This document shows positions 11,420 to 29,166 of a stretch of 64,000 bases of DNA, in pieces. The DNA is from Beroe ovata (Eukaryota; Ctenophora; Nuda; Beroida; Beroidae), in assembly GCA_946803715.1 (NCBI GenBank), contig CAMPET010000069.1:118046-182045 (forward strand), read 5' to 3'. Position numbers and translations under genes: made by a program. Every line of letters begins with the position of its first letter. The first letter of the stretch is position 1. The notes beneath the pieces were generated by a model that had not been told where the DNA came from, ran no database searches, and worked only from the letters and a program-made list of their open reading frames with translations.

Positions 11420-11995
11420 ATGATTCGTCACGTCACTAAACGTATCTGCCCCCTCTCTCGCCACTCTCGTCTTCTTTCCGACGACCGAACAGAGATCGCA
11501 TACGAACCTACATTCGACGCCACTGCTCTCCGACTCGCACTTCACTTCCACATTTCCGGACATGATGATGTGGCTCTAGAACGATTCGTCAAGCACACGT
11601 CTACTTTCAGCAAGCAGGTCGGATTTTCCGTGGACGGTAGAGTTGCGCTGCCGACCACGGTTGAGAAAATATCGGTCAAGAAACCCGCAAACAAGTATTC
11701 AAAACGTCTGGACGAGACGATATACCTGAAAACACATCGCAGAATAGTGAGGATTAGCGAAATTCCGGGAACTGAAGTGGGCATGGTATTGGACATGGCC
11801 AAGAGGAGTGTCCCTGCCGGCGCCAAGTTGACTGTTCATGACGAGAAAACTGAACCTTTGTCGGATGAGCTACTGAGGTTGTTGAAAGGAGGTCAGAAGT
11901 TAGGGGGTGTAGATAAGTGGACGGGGGTCAACCCTCAGTTACACAGGTGGATCAATGCCAACTTTGATCCCACCATTAGAGACCCTGTGGAGTGA
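11420..11995 (+). CDS. MRPL48: Mitochondrial ribosomal protein mL48
   Basis: This is an intronless gene of 191 residues for a mitoribosomal large-subunit protein with an S10-like fold. The conserved block is THRRIVRISEIPGTEVGMVL followed by SVPAGAKLTVHDE. It matches the mL48 pattern THERVVQISG..SLPEGVRLSVKE. Upstream, FHISGHDDVALERFVKH matches the first strand and helix of the fold. The N-terminus is basic and rich in R/K/H/S, as for a mitochondrial presequence. A consensus acceptor CTATTCAG ends two bases before the ATG (CAG|A-ATG). That points either to a 5'UTR intron or to a trans-splice site. Confidence 0.87.
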   Translation: MIRHVTKRICPLSRHSRLLSDDRTEIAYEPTFDATALRLALHFHISGHDDVALERFVKHTSTFSKQVGFSVDGRVALPTTVEKISVKKPANKYSKRLDETIYLKTHRRIVRISEIPGTEVGMVLDMAKRSVPAGAKLTVHDEKTEPLSDELLRLLKGGQKLGGVDKWTGVNPQLHRWINANFDPTIRDPVE

Positions 11996-12291
11996 AAACA
12001 GAGAAAATCTTGACTGATATTGGGATCAGAATGATGTCGTGAATTAGGTAGAAGCACCGTATAATTAAGTATTTGGGGAATCGAAGTTTGAATTTGAATT
12101 TGTACTTCTGAAGTGTTTGTATATTGATGTGAATAGTTATTCGATTGAAACCAATCTCATTTTGTTTCATTGCATCATCATTCATAACCAATGGGCAATG
12201 ATCAATCCCTACTCCCCCGACTTCTCCATGCCCTAACCCCAACTATCTTATCACTAGGTAAGTTCACGTCTCGTGTCCACCCAGACTTAAA

Positions 12292-12627
12292 ATGCGTTAC
12301 GTTGCTGCTTATCTACTCGCTGCCCTCGGAGGAAACACCAGCCCCTCCGCTGATGACATCAAGGAGATCCTCTCCAGTGTCGGAGTTGGTATCGATGATG
12401 AGAAGCTCAACTTTGTGATGAGTGAACTCAAGGGCAAGAACATCAATGAGGTGATCGCTGCTGGAGCCAGCAAGCTAGCATCAGTACCTGCTGGTGGCGC
12501 CGTGGCGTCTGCCGGTGGCGCAGGAGGCGCAGCTGGCGAAGCCGCTGAGGAGAAGGAAGAGGAAAAACCAGCTGAGGAGTCAGAGGAGGAATCAGATGAT
12601 GACATGGGATTCTCTCTGTTCGACTAG
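12292..12627 (+). CDS. RPLP2: 60S acidic ribosomal stalk protein P2
   Basis: P2 forms the lateral stalk of the large subunit with P1 and P0 and recruits translational GTPases. This intronless gene encodes 111 residues. The N-terminal dimerisation domain begins [15 protein letters not shown]. An Ala/Gly-rich hinge follows, then an acidic tail ending in [10 protein letters not shown], the universal stalk C-terminus that binds elongation factors. Its length is typical of the family. The motif CCACCCAG lies eight bases before the ATG. RPS16 starts 224 bp after the stop. Confidence 0.97.
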   Translation: MRYVAAYLLAALGGNTSPSADDIKEILSSVGVGIDDEKLNFVMSELKGKNINEVIAAGASKLASVPAGGAVASAGGAGGAAGEAAEEKEEEKPAEESEEESDDDMGFSLFD

Positions 12628-12851
12628 AGAAATCTCCGATCATTTCGTTCCTTATTATCAGATTTCCGCTGTTTTTAATAAGTTATTTTTACTTTATTTG
12701 AAGATTGTTGTTTCATTTGCAAGCTTTGAACTGAGAAAATTCGATTATAACCACAATGATATTATTGTCTATCTCATCGCTTATCTTGAATCTCTCAGGC
12801 CCTTACTTTCCCACTGGTCTAACCTCACTACTCATCTGTAGGGTTGCCGCC

Positions 12852-13277
12852 ATGGTGAATTCAGTGCAAGTGTTTGGCAGGAAGAAGACTGCTACTGCAG
12901 TAGCCCACACAAAGCAGGGTAACGGTATGATCAAAGTGAACGGAGTCCCAATCGACCTCGTCCAGCCCTCCACCCTGAGGTACAAGGTCCTGGAACCTGT
13001 CCTCCTCCTGGGAAAGAAGAGGTTCGAGGGAGTCGATGTGAGGATTAGGTGTCGAGGAGGTGGTGCTACAGCCAGGATGTATGCCATCAGACAAGCGCTC
13101 TCCAAGTCGCTGGTTGCTTACTACCAAAAGTTCGTGGACGAGACATCCAAGAAGGAGATCAAGGACATCCTCCTGAACTACGACAAGACCCTCCTAGTTG
13201 CTGATCCCAGGAGATGCGAGCCTAAGAAGTTTGGTGGTCCAGGAGCCAGAGCCAAATACCAAAAGTCTTACCGTTAA
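12852..13277 (+). CDS. RPS16: 40S ribosomal protein S16 (uS9)
   Basis: The intronless gene encodes 141 residues. The N-terminus carries [19 protein letters not shown], and the strongly conserved end is [15 protein letters not shown], whose basic tail reaches the decoding-site tRNA in the 40S P site. The start is in good context (GCCGCCATGG). An acceptor-like CATCTGTAG lies 11 bases upstream of the ATG. RPS19 begins 167 bp after the stop, the tightest spacing in the window. For a highly expressed ribosomal gene, the lack of coding introns and tiny intergenic space are notable. Confidence 0.97.
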   Translation: MVNSVQVFGRKKTATAVAHTKQGNGMIKVNGVPIDLVQPSTLRYKVLEPVLLLGKKRFEGVDVRIRCRGGGATARMYAIRQALSKSLVAYYQKFVDETSKKEIKDILLNYDKTLLVADPRRCEPKKFGGPGARAKYQKSYR

Positions 13278-13444
13278 ATATGTCCACGTGCAATTTTTAT
13301 TTATACACTGAAGTTCGTGTTTTACTGTCTCTCGAGATCCGACAACTTGCCTTTCAATTCACTCTGATTCACTTTTGTATCTTCTTTGAAATCTGATTAG
13401 AGTTGTTCTCGTTCTCAACTCATTACTGTGCAGTGTTAGCAGGA

Positions 13445-14202
13445 ATGGCATCATATCAATCTCTTGGTCCCATTAGGGAGCACCAATACAAGGAAAAACA
13501 CGTGGGTGGAGTTACCCTTAAAGATGTGGAATCCCATCTCTGGGTGAAGGAATTCGCTGCATTCCTCAAGAAGTCTGGCAAGCTGCCAATCCCCAAATGG
13601 ACTGACATCGTCAAAACTGCCACTTTCAAAGAGCTGCCCCCCAAGGTAAGAAGACGTTAACATGATATTCAATCTGTGGAGAATTTGTACTGATAACATC
13701 ACCTCACTTCTGTTCCATCCAGGAGCAAGACTGGTACTACATCAGAACTGCAGCCGTCCTCAGACGAATCTATCTCAGACAAGGTAATGATCACCACTCA
13801 GTAACTTGTTAGTGTAGCTTGTATAGAGAGTTTAGATCCAAACTGGCTATACCCCAACATTTGAGGACCCAATTCCTCTGCTCTCGCCCTAACCCACACC
13901 TCGCCCGACATCCTGATTAACTCACACTCATTCCCCCAGGTGTTGGATGCGGTGCTCTCAGGAAGATCTATGGAGGACGAATTAACCGAGGATCCGCTCC
14001 ACATCATCACAAGGACGCATCAGCCTCCATCCTGAGGTCCGCAATGAAGGGTCTGGAAGCGATGAAGCTGGTTGCCAAGCACCCCGACGGCGGACGAATG
14101 ATCACAGGTGCTGGTCGGCGGGACGCTGACAGAATCGCATCACAGGTCATGGCTGCTCATCAATCTGCCAGTGCTGTTATGGAGGAGGCTTCTGAAGAAT
14201 AA
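13445..14202 (+). CDS. RPS19: 40S ribosomal protein S19 (eS19), with extended ends
   Basis: Three exons (13445-13645, 13723-13783, 13940-14202) give 174 residues. The core ([63 protein letters not shown]) is unambiguous eS19, needed for 18S rRNA maturation and 40S assembly. The protein is longer than the usual ~145 residues. There is an extra ~20 residues before the normal start region and a short acidic C-terminal tail (EEASEE). The stop codon TAA overlaps a polyadenylation signal AATAAA (14198-14203), implying a very short 3'UTR. A CTGTGCAG acceptor lies 11 bases before the ATG. Confidence 0.95.
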
Positions 14203-14413
14203 ACACATTGGATTTGTTTTTATTTATATCGAAAATGACGTGTTTAACTTTGTTCCAATCTCCCTTGATTCTGAAGTTGGTTTGAATATTCTGCGATGAA
14301 AAGTTCGCGATTTGAATTGATAACTAATTCATTGAATTCATTTTCCTACCATCAATCGAAATTTACCACGCTAATAACTTTGCAGCCGCTAAAACCGAGT
14401 ATTGTTGTACAGA

Positions 14414-15373
14414 ATGATGCTGTATAGGAGTCTCCTCCCTCGTCTATCCAGACAACTCAGCTGCACAACATGGGAAAACAGGATAGACGATTTCACCCCC
14501 GTTCACATTGAATCACACAGCAACGTCGCCGTGCGACAATACGACTGGAAATCAAACTCAGTCGATCCGAAAACTAAACTTGCGTACCCCGTAACACGGA
14601 CTAGCTTGAGCTTCACCGATAGGTTGGAGTTGAAGTGTAGCAAAACTGGGGATCAGGTATCGGCTGAGATACCGATCAAATCACCACTCTCACTCGATCT
14701 TAAGGACAGTGCTAGTGTTGATATACACGGACACGAGGCTGACATCTCGATCAATACTGAGAATGGTAGTGCCGAATTGAGGGGTGTCAAATGCGAGACA
14801 ACCTCTATCGTCAGTAAGAAGGGAGATGTGAACCTCAACAAGATAGTCAGTAACTGTAGTATCATAACGGGAGGAAACATAACAGCTCAGAAAATCCAGG
14901 GGGAATCCTTGACAATCAGCTCAAGCACAGGTTCGGTCAATATTGGGTCTCTGTACGCACCATCTGGTACCATCTACGGTAAACACGGTGATGTTACCAT
15001 TGGTAACGTCCATGGTAACTGTAAAATCGTTACGGGCGACGGTTCCGTTACCATAGCATCATCGAAAGACAACCTCGACATTAAGTGTCGAGGTGGCAAC
15101 ATCACGATCACGTTATCCGACATCAAGGACGTGGTTATGGTCGAGAGTTTTGGTGGTCCGGTTAAATTGTATCTCAGCGATGAGGTGTGCCGAAAGTGCA
15201 TGTTGAGTGTACATTGCACGGAGAAAGTGGACGTGATAGACGAGGTGAAGATGCTCGTTAATCGGAATGACGAAGCGTCGAGCGCCGTGTATGTGACGGC
15301 ATACGCGCCAGTGTTCGTGGGGAAGGCGAAGGAGTGGGGGCAGAGTATCTGGGATAAGTTGAAAGATGAGTGA
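14414..15373 (+). CDS. FAM185A: FAM185A-like protein (DUF4097 beta-helix), probably mitochondrial
   Basis: This is an intronless gene of 319 residues. After a basic, acid-free N-terminus (MMLYRSLLPRLSRQLS, presequence-like) come repeated short beta-strand units with the pattern GxVxIxxxxG. Examples are GSVNIGSLYA, GDVTIGNVHG, GSVTIASS and GNITITLSD. This is the DUF4097 adhesin-like beta-solenoid shared with animal FAM185A. The molecular function of that family is not established to my knowledge. The acceptor TTGTACAG leads directly to A-ATG. Two consecutive ATGs (14414, 14417) are possible starts. The assignment rests on architecture and length, not on a database search. Confidence 0.72.
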   Translation: MMLYRSLLPRLSRQLSCTTWENRIDDFTPVHIESHSNVAVRQYDWKSNSVDPKTKLAYPVTRTSLSFTDRLELKCSKTGDQVSAEIPIKSPLSLDLKDSASVDIHGHEADISINTENGSAELRGVKCETTSIVSKKGDVNLNKIVSNCSIITGGNITAQKIQGESLTISSSTGSVNIGSLYAPSGTIYGKHGDVTIGNVHGNCKIVTGDGSVTIASSKDNLDIKCRGGNITITLSDIKDVVMVESFGGPVKLYLSDEVCRKCMLSVHCTEKVDVIDEVKMLVNRNDEASSAVYVTAYAPVFVGKAKEWGQSIWDKLKDE

Positions 15374-15889
15374 TGGATGGGAATTAGGGAGTGAAGAGAA
15401 ATTGAGTCGGTTATTGAGTGACACTGTGTTAACTTTTTTGTATCATAGTATGATGTCAACGAGAATTATCATAGATTAATACGAATGGATTGAGCATGTT
15501 CTTGTGTAGTGTTTGTAAATTGTGACCCTTATGTAAATTGAATTCATTCTTGATAGTGAGTTCGTGTAAAATATATCTCTAATTCATAAATCGTCATCAT
15601 TATCAATTCAGCTTATCTATGTCATTATCCGTTGCAATTCATTACATTTCATTCCTTCTGATTGAGCCCTCTTCTTTCTTCCAGGGCACGAGATGCGTGC
15701 ATGCTTATAAGCAGATTGTACTCAGCCTCAAGATCAAAATTCCATATCTTAACTTCTCACATCTTCGACGTACCTTGTAAGGTAACTTCAGACGCCTTAT
15801 CCATATAATTCTGATGTATGAAACGTGTGTTAATTATCTCAAGCGATGCAATTATATTCTCTCTCCTGCAGACAAGAGCAACAGTAAGA

Positions 15890-24204
<8,315 letters not shown>

Positions 24205-24424
24205 GACTTTGTGCAATTCAATTCTGTTCTGCTGACACCATTCACGGATTTATTTGATTTTTTGAAGATTGAAAACGGGATATCATTGACATAAATGGTG
24301 CCATCGCGGTTTCCAAATTGCAAATGTGAATCTAATGTAAATTGTCCTTGTATTTAGTTCAAGACTGAAATTCGAAACTCAATTTGATTGGCATCGAAAT
24401 ACGATTGAATTACCATTGGCGTCG
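24205..24424. other. EPRS 3' flank
   Basis: AT-rich sequence after the EPRS stop, with no gene seen. It probably holds the 3'UTR. The MITE at 24425 begins 220 bp after the stop. Confidence 0.5.
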
Positions 24425-24517
24425 TTGCCGGATGTTATCTGTCCTCTGTTGTTGCGCGCGGCGCGCGCGCCTTCATCGAAGGCGCGCAAGAAACAGAGGA
24501 CAGATAACATCCGGCAA
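24425..24517. mobile_element. Foldback MITE copy 3 (TTGCCGGATG termini)
   Basis: A 93-bp near-perfect hairpin has TTGCCGGATGTTATCTGTCC and GGACAGATAACATCCGGCAA ends. Its central stem and loop GGCGCGCGCC/TTCATCGAA are shared with copy 1 at 4169. Flanks repeat TGGCGTCG (24417-24424 and 24518-24525), extendable by one base to TGGCGTCGT. Confidence 0.8.
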
Positions 24518-24525
24518 TGGCGTCG

Positions 24526-24800
24526 TGAGACGGAACGCTGCGCGCGCCGCAAATTTGTTATGCCTCGCCGCGCAGTGCGACCGTGCCGCTTGTCTGTGCA
24601 CACGTTGCGCGCCCCTGTTCTACTCAGTGAACTGAAAAGTCGTAGACCACGGAGGCGCGCGGAGTATTTGGGTCACGCAGCGCGGGAACACGCTTGTCGG
24701 GCGACGCCAGACCGCTGATGCAAGCCGCGAATGAGTTTGCGCCGCGCGCGCGAAACGAAATTCTCGACGGGGTCTATCATCGATCGACAACCGTGCCGCG
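24526..24800. repeat. Composite GC-rich dispersed repeat, copy 2
   Basis: It shares GCGCCCCTGTTCTACTCAGT and GGAGTATTTGGGTCACGCAG with the 58-kb island. It also shares a reverse-complement stretch with 4440-4580. The recurring short reading frame ending CAPLFYSVN comes from this repeat and is not a gene. Confidence 0.75.
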
Positions 24801-25065
24801 CATCCGAAATTGTATTGCAATGGGCCAGAAATGATGGGACGCGCACTTTATAACAAATTTATTTTGCCCATTTCGCATCTTTAAAGTGCATGAAGGATTT
24901 ATGAAATCTATCATCACATTCACTGCACATTGATATTGTTTGTTCATTATGCTGTTTATAATTTGTGAATACAATCTGGGATAGTGAATTGAACCCAGAC
25001 CTTGATGAAGAGTATTGTTATTATGGATGCTGTTAATTGTTTGCTAATTGCATCATTGATTCAGA

Positions 25066-26974
25066 ATGACAGGTAACAAGGGTGTAGTTTCAGATACCTT
25101 AGATACTCTAAGTTTTTGGGTGAGCTGGTCATGGACTTACCTGCTCATGCTATGGTTTCTGTTGATAATGTTCTTGATCTGGTTTCTGAGGTAGGCTCTA
25201 CAAGCTGATAACTTTTCATGCTAATGAAAAATTGTAGATTATCATTAACTTATCTACTCCCACTCTCAGGGCTCCACTGAGACTACATGAGAACCTGGAC
25301 CAATTGGGTTTCTTTATGAATAGTCTAACACCCAAATTTTATGTAGCATTGACAGGAACATCCTCTGTCATATCAGGGATTATTCTTATTTTTGAGTGGT
25401 GGTAAGTTTTACAGATGCATAAATGATAACTTTACTACTTCCATATTGATAATTTACATGAATTTGCAGCTCCAAATACTTCCAGGTATTTTCACAAGCA
25501 TGGTAATTCACTTATTGAACAGCTTGCCCTTACATATGTTGCACCCTTTATTGGGGGTATTGACCTACCAGAAAAACCTGCTCAAAGTGAGTGCAAAGTT
25601 TGGAGGAACCCTATGAATCTTATCAGAGGTTGTGAATACTTCAAGTTTATGCAGGTAAGGTATCCAGATATCATATGTCTCAGCTCATGAAATGAATTGA
25701 ATTCTTATGGTAAATTTTTATGGTGTTTTATTCATATGGTATTTGAAATGGAATAATTACAGGCAACTGGTAACAGTCCTCTTACACATCATGACATGAA
25801 TTTGACATCCCAAGATCAGCAACTTTTCTTTTGCGCTGAAGTTGTTGGTGCAGGAGATAAATCAGATGAATTGATGGCAGAAGCATGGAGAACAGTGAAT
25901 ACTGAGAAAAGAATAAGCTTAGCTCTACAGGCTATAAACTCCAACTCAAACTGTGCTTCTGCTTACATCATGCTTGCTGAAGAATTTGCTCCATCTGTCC
26001 CTGAGGCTGATAAGTACTTCAGGCAAGCTCTTAAAATTGCTGATAACAATATCAGGAAATTTGTATCTCTTCCTTCACATGACTCTAAAGCAAATAGTTT
26101 ACACAGAAGAGACATAAATATTTGCGTTTATGCTAGAAGAAGGGTTGCCATGTGTTTGAGAAAACTTGGAAAACTGAAGGAATGTATTAAGATAAAAAGA
26201 GAACTGATAAAAGAATTTCCAATGATGAGTGTTCTAAACATCCATGAAAACCTCATTGAAGCTCTTTTAGCACAAAAAGCTTATAATGATGTTCAACTTT
26301 TACTAACCAGATATGATGACCTTACTTTGCCGAAATCAGCAGTGATATGTTATAGTGCTGCATTATTGAAGATAAGACCAGTTTGTGATAGATTTTTTGC
26401 AGATTTCAGTGTAAAGAAGGGGCTTACATCAGTTCAATTCACAGCAGTAGAAGCGCTGCAGAGAGCTGTTGAATTCAACCCCCATGTCCCTCAGTACATA
26501 CTGGAAGAGAAACCAATCATTCTTCCCCCCGAGCATTTGCTGAAAAGAGGTGATTCAGAGGCTGTGGCATATGCTTTTCATCATGCTGCTCACTGGAAAG
26601 AAGTGTCTGGGTCAATAAAATTCCTCGAATGCTTTTGGAAAGACACATTTAAGATGATACCTTTCCCTCTTGAGAAAGGTAAACTGTTCCATCCGTATAC
26701 TAGTGGAACTGAAGAGACTGATCGAGAGTTACTCCCACTCTTTCATGACGTTTCAGTTTATCCTAAAAAGGAATTGCCATTTTTCCTTGTCTTCACAGCT
26801 GGGTTGTGTCTTTTCACCCTTTCTCTTGCTCTATTGACTCATTTTTATCCCATTTTCATGGGCGAACTGGCGAGAATTGCCCTGGAATACTTTGCTACCC
26901 CGTTTGCAATCATTGCAGAACAACTACAGGCATTGTTGCCACAACAGATATGGAATTTACTAACTCGCGCTTGA
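25066..26974 (+). CDS. ST7: ST7/ST7L family membrane protein
   Basis: Four exons (25066-25190, 25270-25401, 25486-25654, 25763-26974) give 545 residues, close to the vertebrate ST7 length. Two N-terminal membrane segments (about residues 17-41 and 64-88) carry [11 protein letters not shown] and [17 protein letters not shown]. The cytosolic middle contains helical-repeat sequence with [44 protein letters not shown] and [22 protein letters not shown]-terminal hydrophobic stretch follows KKELPFF. All of these are family landmarks. Vertebrate ST7 is linked to tumour suppression and LRP-type receptor biology, but its exact biochemical activity is unclear. The reading frame opens at the ATG two bases after TTGATTCAG, again CAG|A-ATG. 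The last exon is unusually long at 1.2 kb. Confidence 0.93.
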
Positions 26975-27139
26975 TTTATTGATTATTGCTATTACCACTC
27001 TAACTTTTAACGTTGCTGTTGTTTGTTTGACCAAGCATGTGTTTCAGTGTTTGGAATTGGAACTTGCTGAAGTATTATTTTTGCCTAAAGTTATCTATAG
27101 AAGGGTTTCAATTTTCCCAGTGTATCTATTTATTTGATG

Positions 27140-27145
27140 AATAAA
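27140..27145 (+). terminator. Polyadenylation signal AATAAA between ST7 and LMBRD2
   Basis: The signal is 166 bp past the ST7 stop and 117 bp before the LMBRD2 ATG. A pyrimidine-rich acceptor (TTTTCCACAG) ends one base before that ATG. The signal-to-acceptor spacing of roughly 115 bp resembles intercistronic regions of trans-spliced operons. Confidence 0.65.
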
Positions 27146-27261
27146 AAGTTTCGTTGATGATACTGGACTGGTAGTTCCGATTTGTCCCCCCAATTCTTGA
27201 ATGAATCAATGATCGAATTGTTGACCTTCACCCTATTATAAACCAGTGTATTTTCCACAGA

Positions 27262-29166
27262 ATGGGTGCTGAAATATTTGCAGTTGAGCTTGTCGTGGTC
27301 CTAGTGCTGGTCTGTCTGCTCCTCCATCGTCATGGCAACATAAGAACTCTCCAGCCCGCTGTAACAGCTTCCGTTCTGATAGCTTGGTGGTTTTCCTTTG
27401 TCATAGTGTTTGTGGTACCGGTTGATGTGAGTAACGTGTTCTATGAGAGATGCCTCACTGATCACTGTGGAAGCCTGCAAAACATCACTGTCAACTGTTC
27501 TATTGCGTGTAACAAGCCGTTGGGTTACGTACCAAAGCAGTACCTCGAGATATTCTGGAATGTGGTGTTCTGGTCTAGCCAGCTCCTAACATGGATCATT
27601 CTCCCGCTCCTCTCCTCCTATGTCGCAGCTGGTGAATTCACCATTGGAGGGAAGCTCAAGAAGGCCCTAATCGAGAATGCTGTTATCTATGGAACACTAG
27701 GGATTCTATTCGGGATCCTGTTGATATATGTTGTGGCGAGCAAACATTTGGATGGCGAGGCGATTAAAGTGCTGTGCATAACGAGCAGTAACACATGGGG
27801 GCTTCTTGTTCTCATATTTCTCATGGGTTACGGATTAGTGCAAGTGCCGAGAGCTCTGTGGGAGAGGAGTTCTTATTCCGAGCTTCTGACACAGAAACGG
27901 TTTGATGTCAGCAAGATAAAGATAGAATTAGAGGAGTCACAAGAAAAACTGTCTGAGATCTTGGAGGAAGTAAGGCACATCAATACACTGGTTTCAAGAT
28001 CGAATGAGCTGAGAAAGTTTGTGAATATTATCATTTCAAAGTGTCCGAGTTTGGAAAGAGAAGACTTGGCTAACGTCAACTATGACGACTATGCCCAAGG
28101 TCGAGATGACATGACCATAAGTCGATCTAACTTGGTATCAATCCACTCGAAAGTGATATCTGCTCACAACAACAAGCATAGGTGTCAGGTTATTTGGGAC
28201 AGGACAGTATCAGAAGGACTCGCGCTAGAGGACTGGGTTCGTATGAAGAGCAAAGAGCACATTTCTGATTCGATTTTAGGATCCATCGGATTTTACTTCC
28301 TGGTTTATGTAGTCCCAGTTCTGCTGAAGATTGCTGCGTGTACATTCGGATTAATCTCTCTTGTCGTTGTTTGGAGTGAAATGGTCTTCTCTGTAAAGAG
28401 TCCCACCCTCTCAGTTTGTGCCCTTCTTGTCAGTCTTGTGAGAAGTCCAGGAGCGATGGTACTGGTATGCATAGCATTCATCAGCTACATGTGTCTGTGC
28501 GCATACTACACCATATTCAAACTCCGCCTTTTCAACTACTACTACATGGCACCGGCCCAACAAACAGACGATTACTCACTCCTCTTTTCTGCCACAGTCC
28601 TATCACGACTCACAACTCCACTTTCGCTAAACTTCATCAGTCTTATTCACATGGATCCCAGGTTCAACAACGAGATTCAAACAGCGTTTAACTCCATAAT
28701 GGGGAGTTTTGAGGTGATTCCCTTCATTGCAAAGGGGTTTAACGTCTACTACCCAATCCTCATTGCGCTCATCGGCTTGGCAACCCTGCTGAAACTAGGG
28801 ACAAGATGCATGGCATTCCTGGGATTTCAAACCTTTGTCTCAGACGATGAGATAAGTATGGACTATGTGGAGGAAGGGAAACAACTCCTCACCCGAGAGA
28901 GGAGGGCAAGGGATCGGGGAGAGGGTAGGAGTGAACAGAGACCGCCGTCCAGAGCGCCGAACAAGCCGGCAACATCTTCATCACGATACGAGAATAGGAA
29001 GTTACTGAACAAAAAGTCGGCCGGAGAAAACTCCTCATCCTTTGATAATGATCGGGCTAGGCTCCTGGAGTCGGAGGATTATGATCCAGAATCGATACTC
29101 GATACAGCTCCTTCAACAACGAACTTCAGTAGGAAAAAGCAATCTTCGCTGTTTGATGATGTTTAA
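27262..29166 (+). CDS. LMBRD2: LMBR1 domain-containing protein 2
   Basis: This is an intronless gene of 634 residues encoding a multi-pass membrane protein. Landmarks are the N-terminal segment pair with WWFSFVIVFVVPVDVSN, the pattern of about nine hydrophobic segments, and the cytosolic coiled-coil-like stretch between segments 5 and 6 (about residues 210-260). FNYYYMAPAQQTDDYSLLFSA-type sequence and SLNFISLIHMD follow, as in LMBRD2. The C-terminal ~110 residues are charged and disordered. LMBRD2 has been tied to beta2-adrenergic receptor signalling in mammals. The gene has no introns although neighbouring genes do. The acceptor TTTTCCACAG sits directly before A-ATG. Confidence 0.93.
   Translation: MGAEIFAVELVVVLVLVCLLLHRHGNIRTLQPAVTASVLIAWWFSFVIVFVVPVDVSNVFYERCLTDHCGSLQNITVNCSIACNKPLGYVPKQYLEIFWNVVFWSSQLLTWIILPLLSSYVAAGEFTIGGKLKKALIENAVIYGTLGILFGILLIYVVASKHLDGEAIKVLCITSSNTWGLLVLIFLMGYGLVQVPRALWERSSYSELLTQKRFDVSKIKIELEESQEKLSEILEEVRHINTLVSRSNELRKFVNIIISKCPSLEREDLANVNYDDYAQGRDDMTISRSNLVSIHSKVISAHNNKHRCQVIWDRTVSEGLALEDWVRMKSKEHISDSILGSIGFYFLVYVVPVLLKIAACTFGLISLVVVWSEMVFSVKSPTLSVCALLVSLVRSPGAMVLVCIAFISYMCLCAYYTIFKLRLFNYYYMAPAQQTDDYSLLFSATVLSRLTTPLSLNFISLIHMDPRFNNEIQTAFNSIMGSFEVIPFIAKGFNVYYPILIALIGLATLLKLGTRCMAFLGFQTFVSDDEISMDYVEEGKQLLTRERRARDRGEGRSEQRPPSRAPNKPATSSSRYENRKLLNKKSAGENSSSFDNDRARLLESEDYDPESILDTAPSTTNFSRKKQSSLFDDV

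Noticed and set aside
12494-12841. Alternative-frame ORF over the RPLP2 3' part
   Set aside because: The RPLP2 frame is conserved to its characteristic C-terminus; this frame has no homology I recognise.
24384-24718. Several overlapping ORFs near 24.4-24.7 kb (and similar ones at 58.1-58.6 kb)
   Set aside because: They are translations of the GC-rich repeat; the same short peptide ending recurs wherever the repeat is present.
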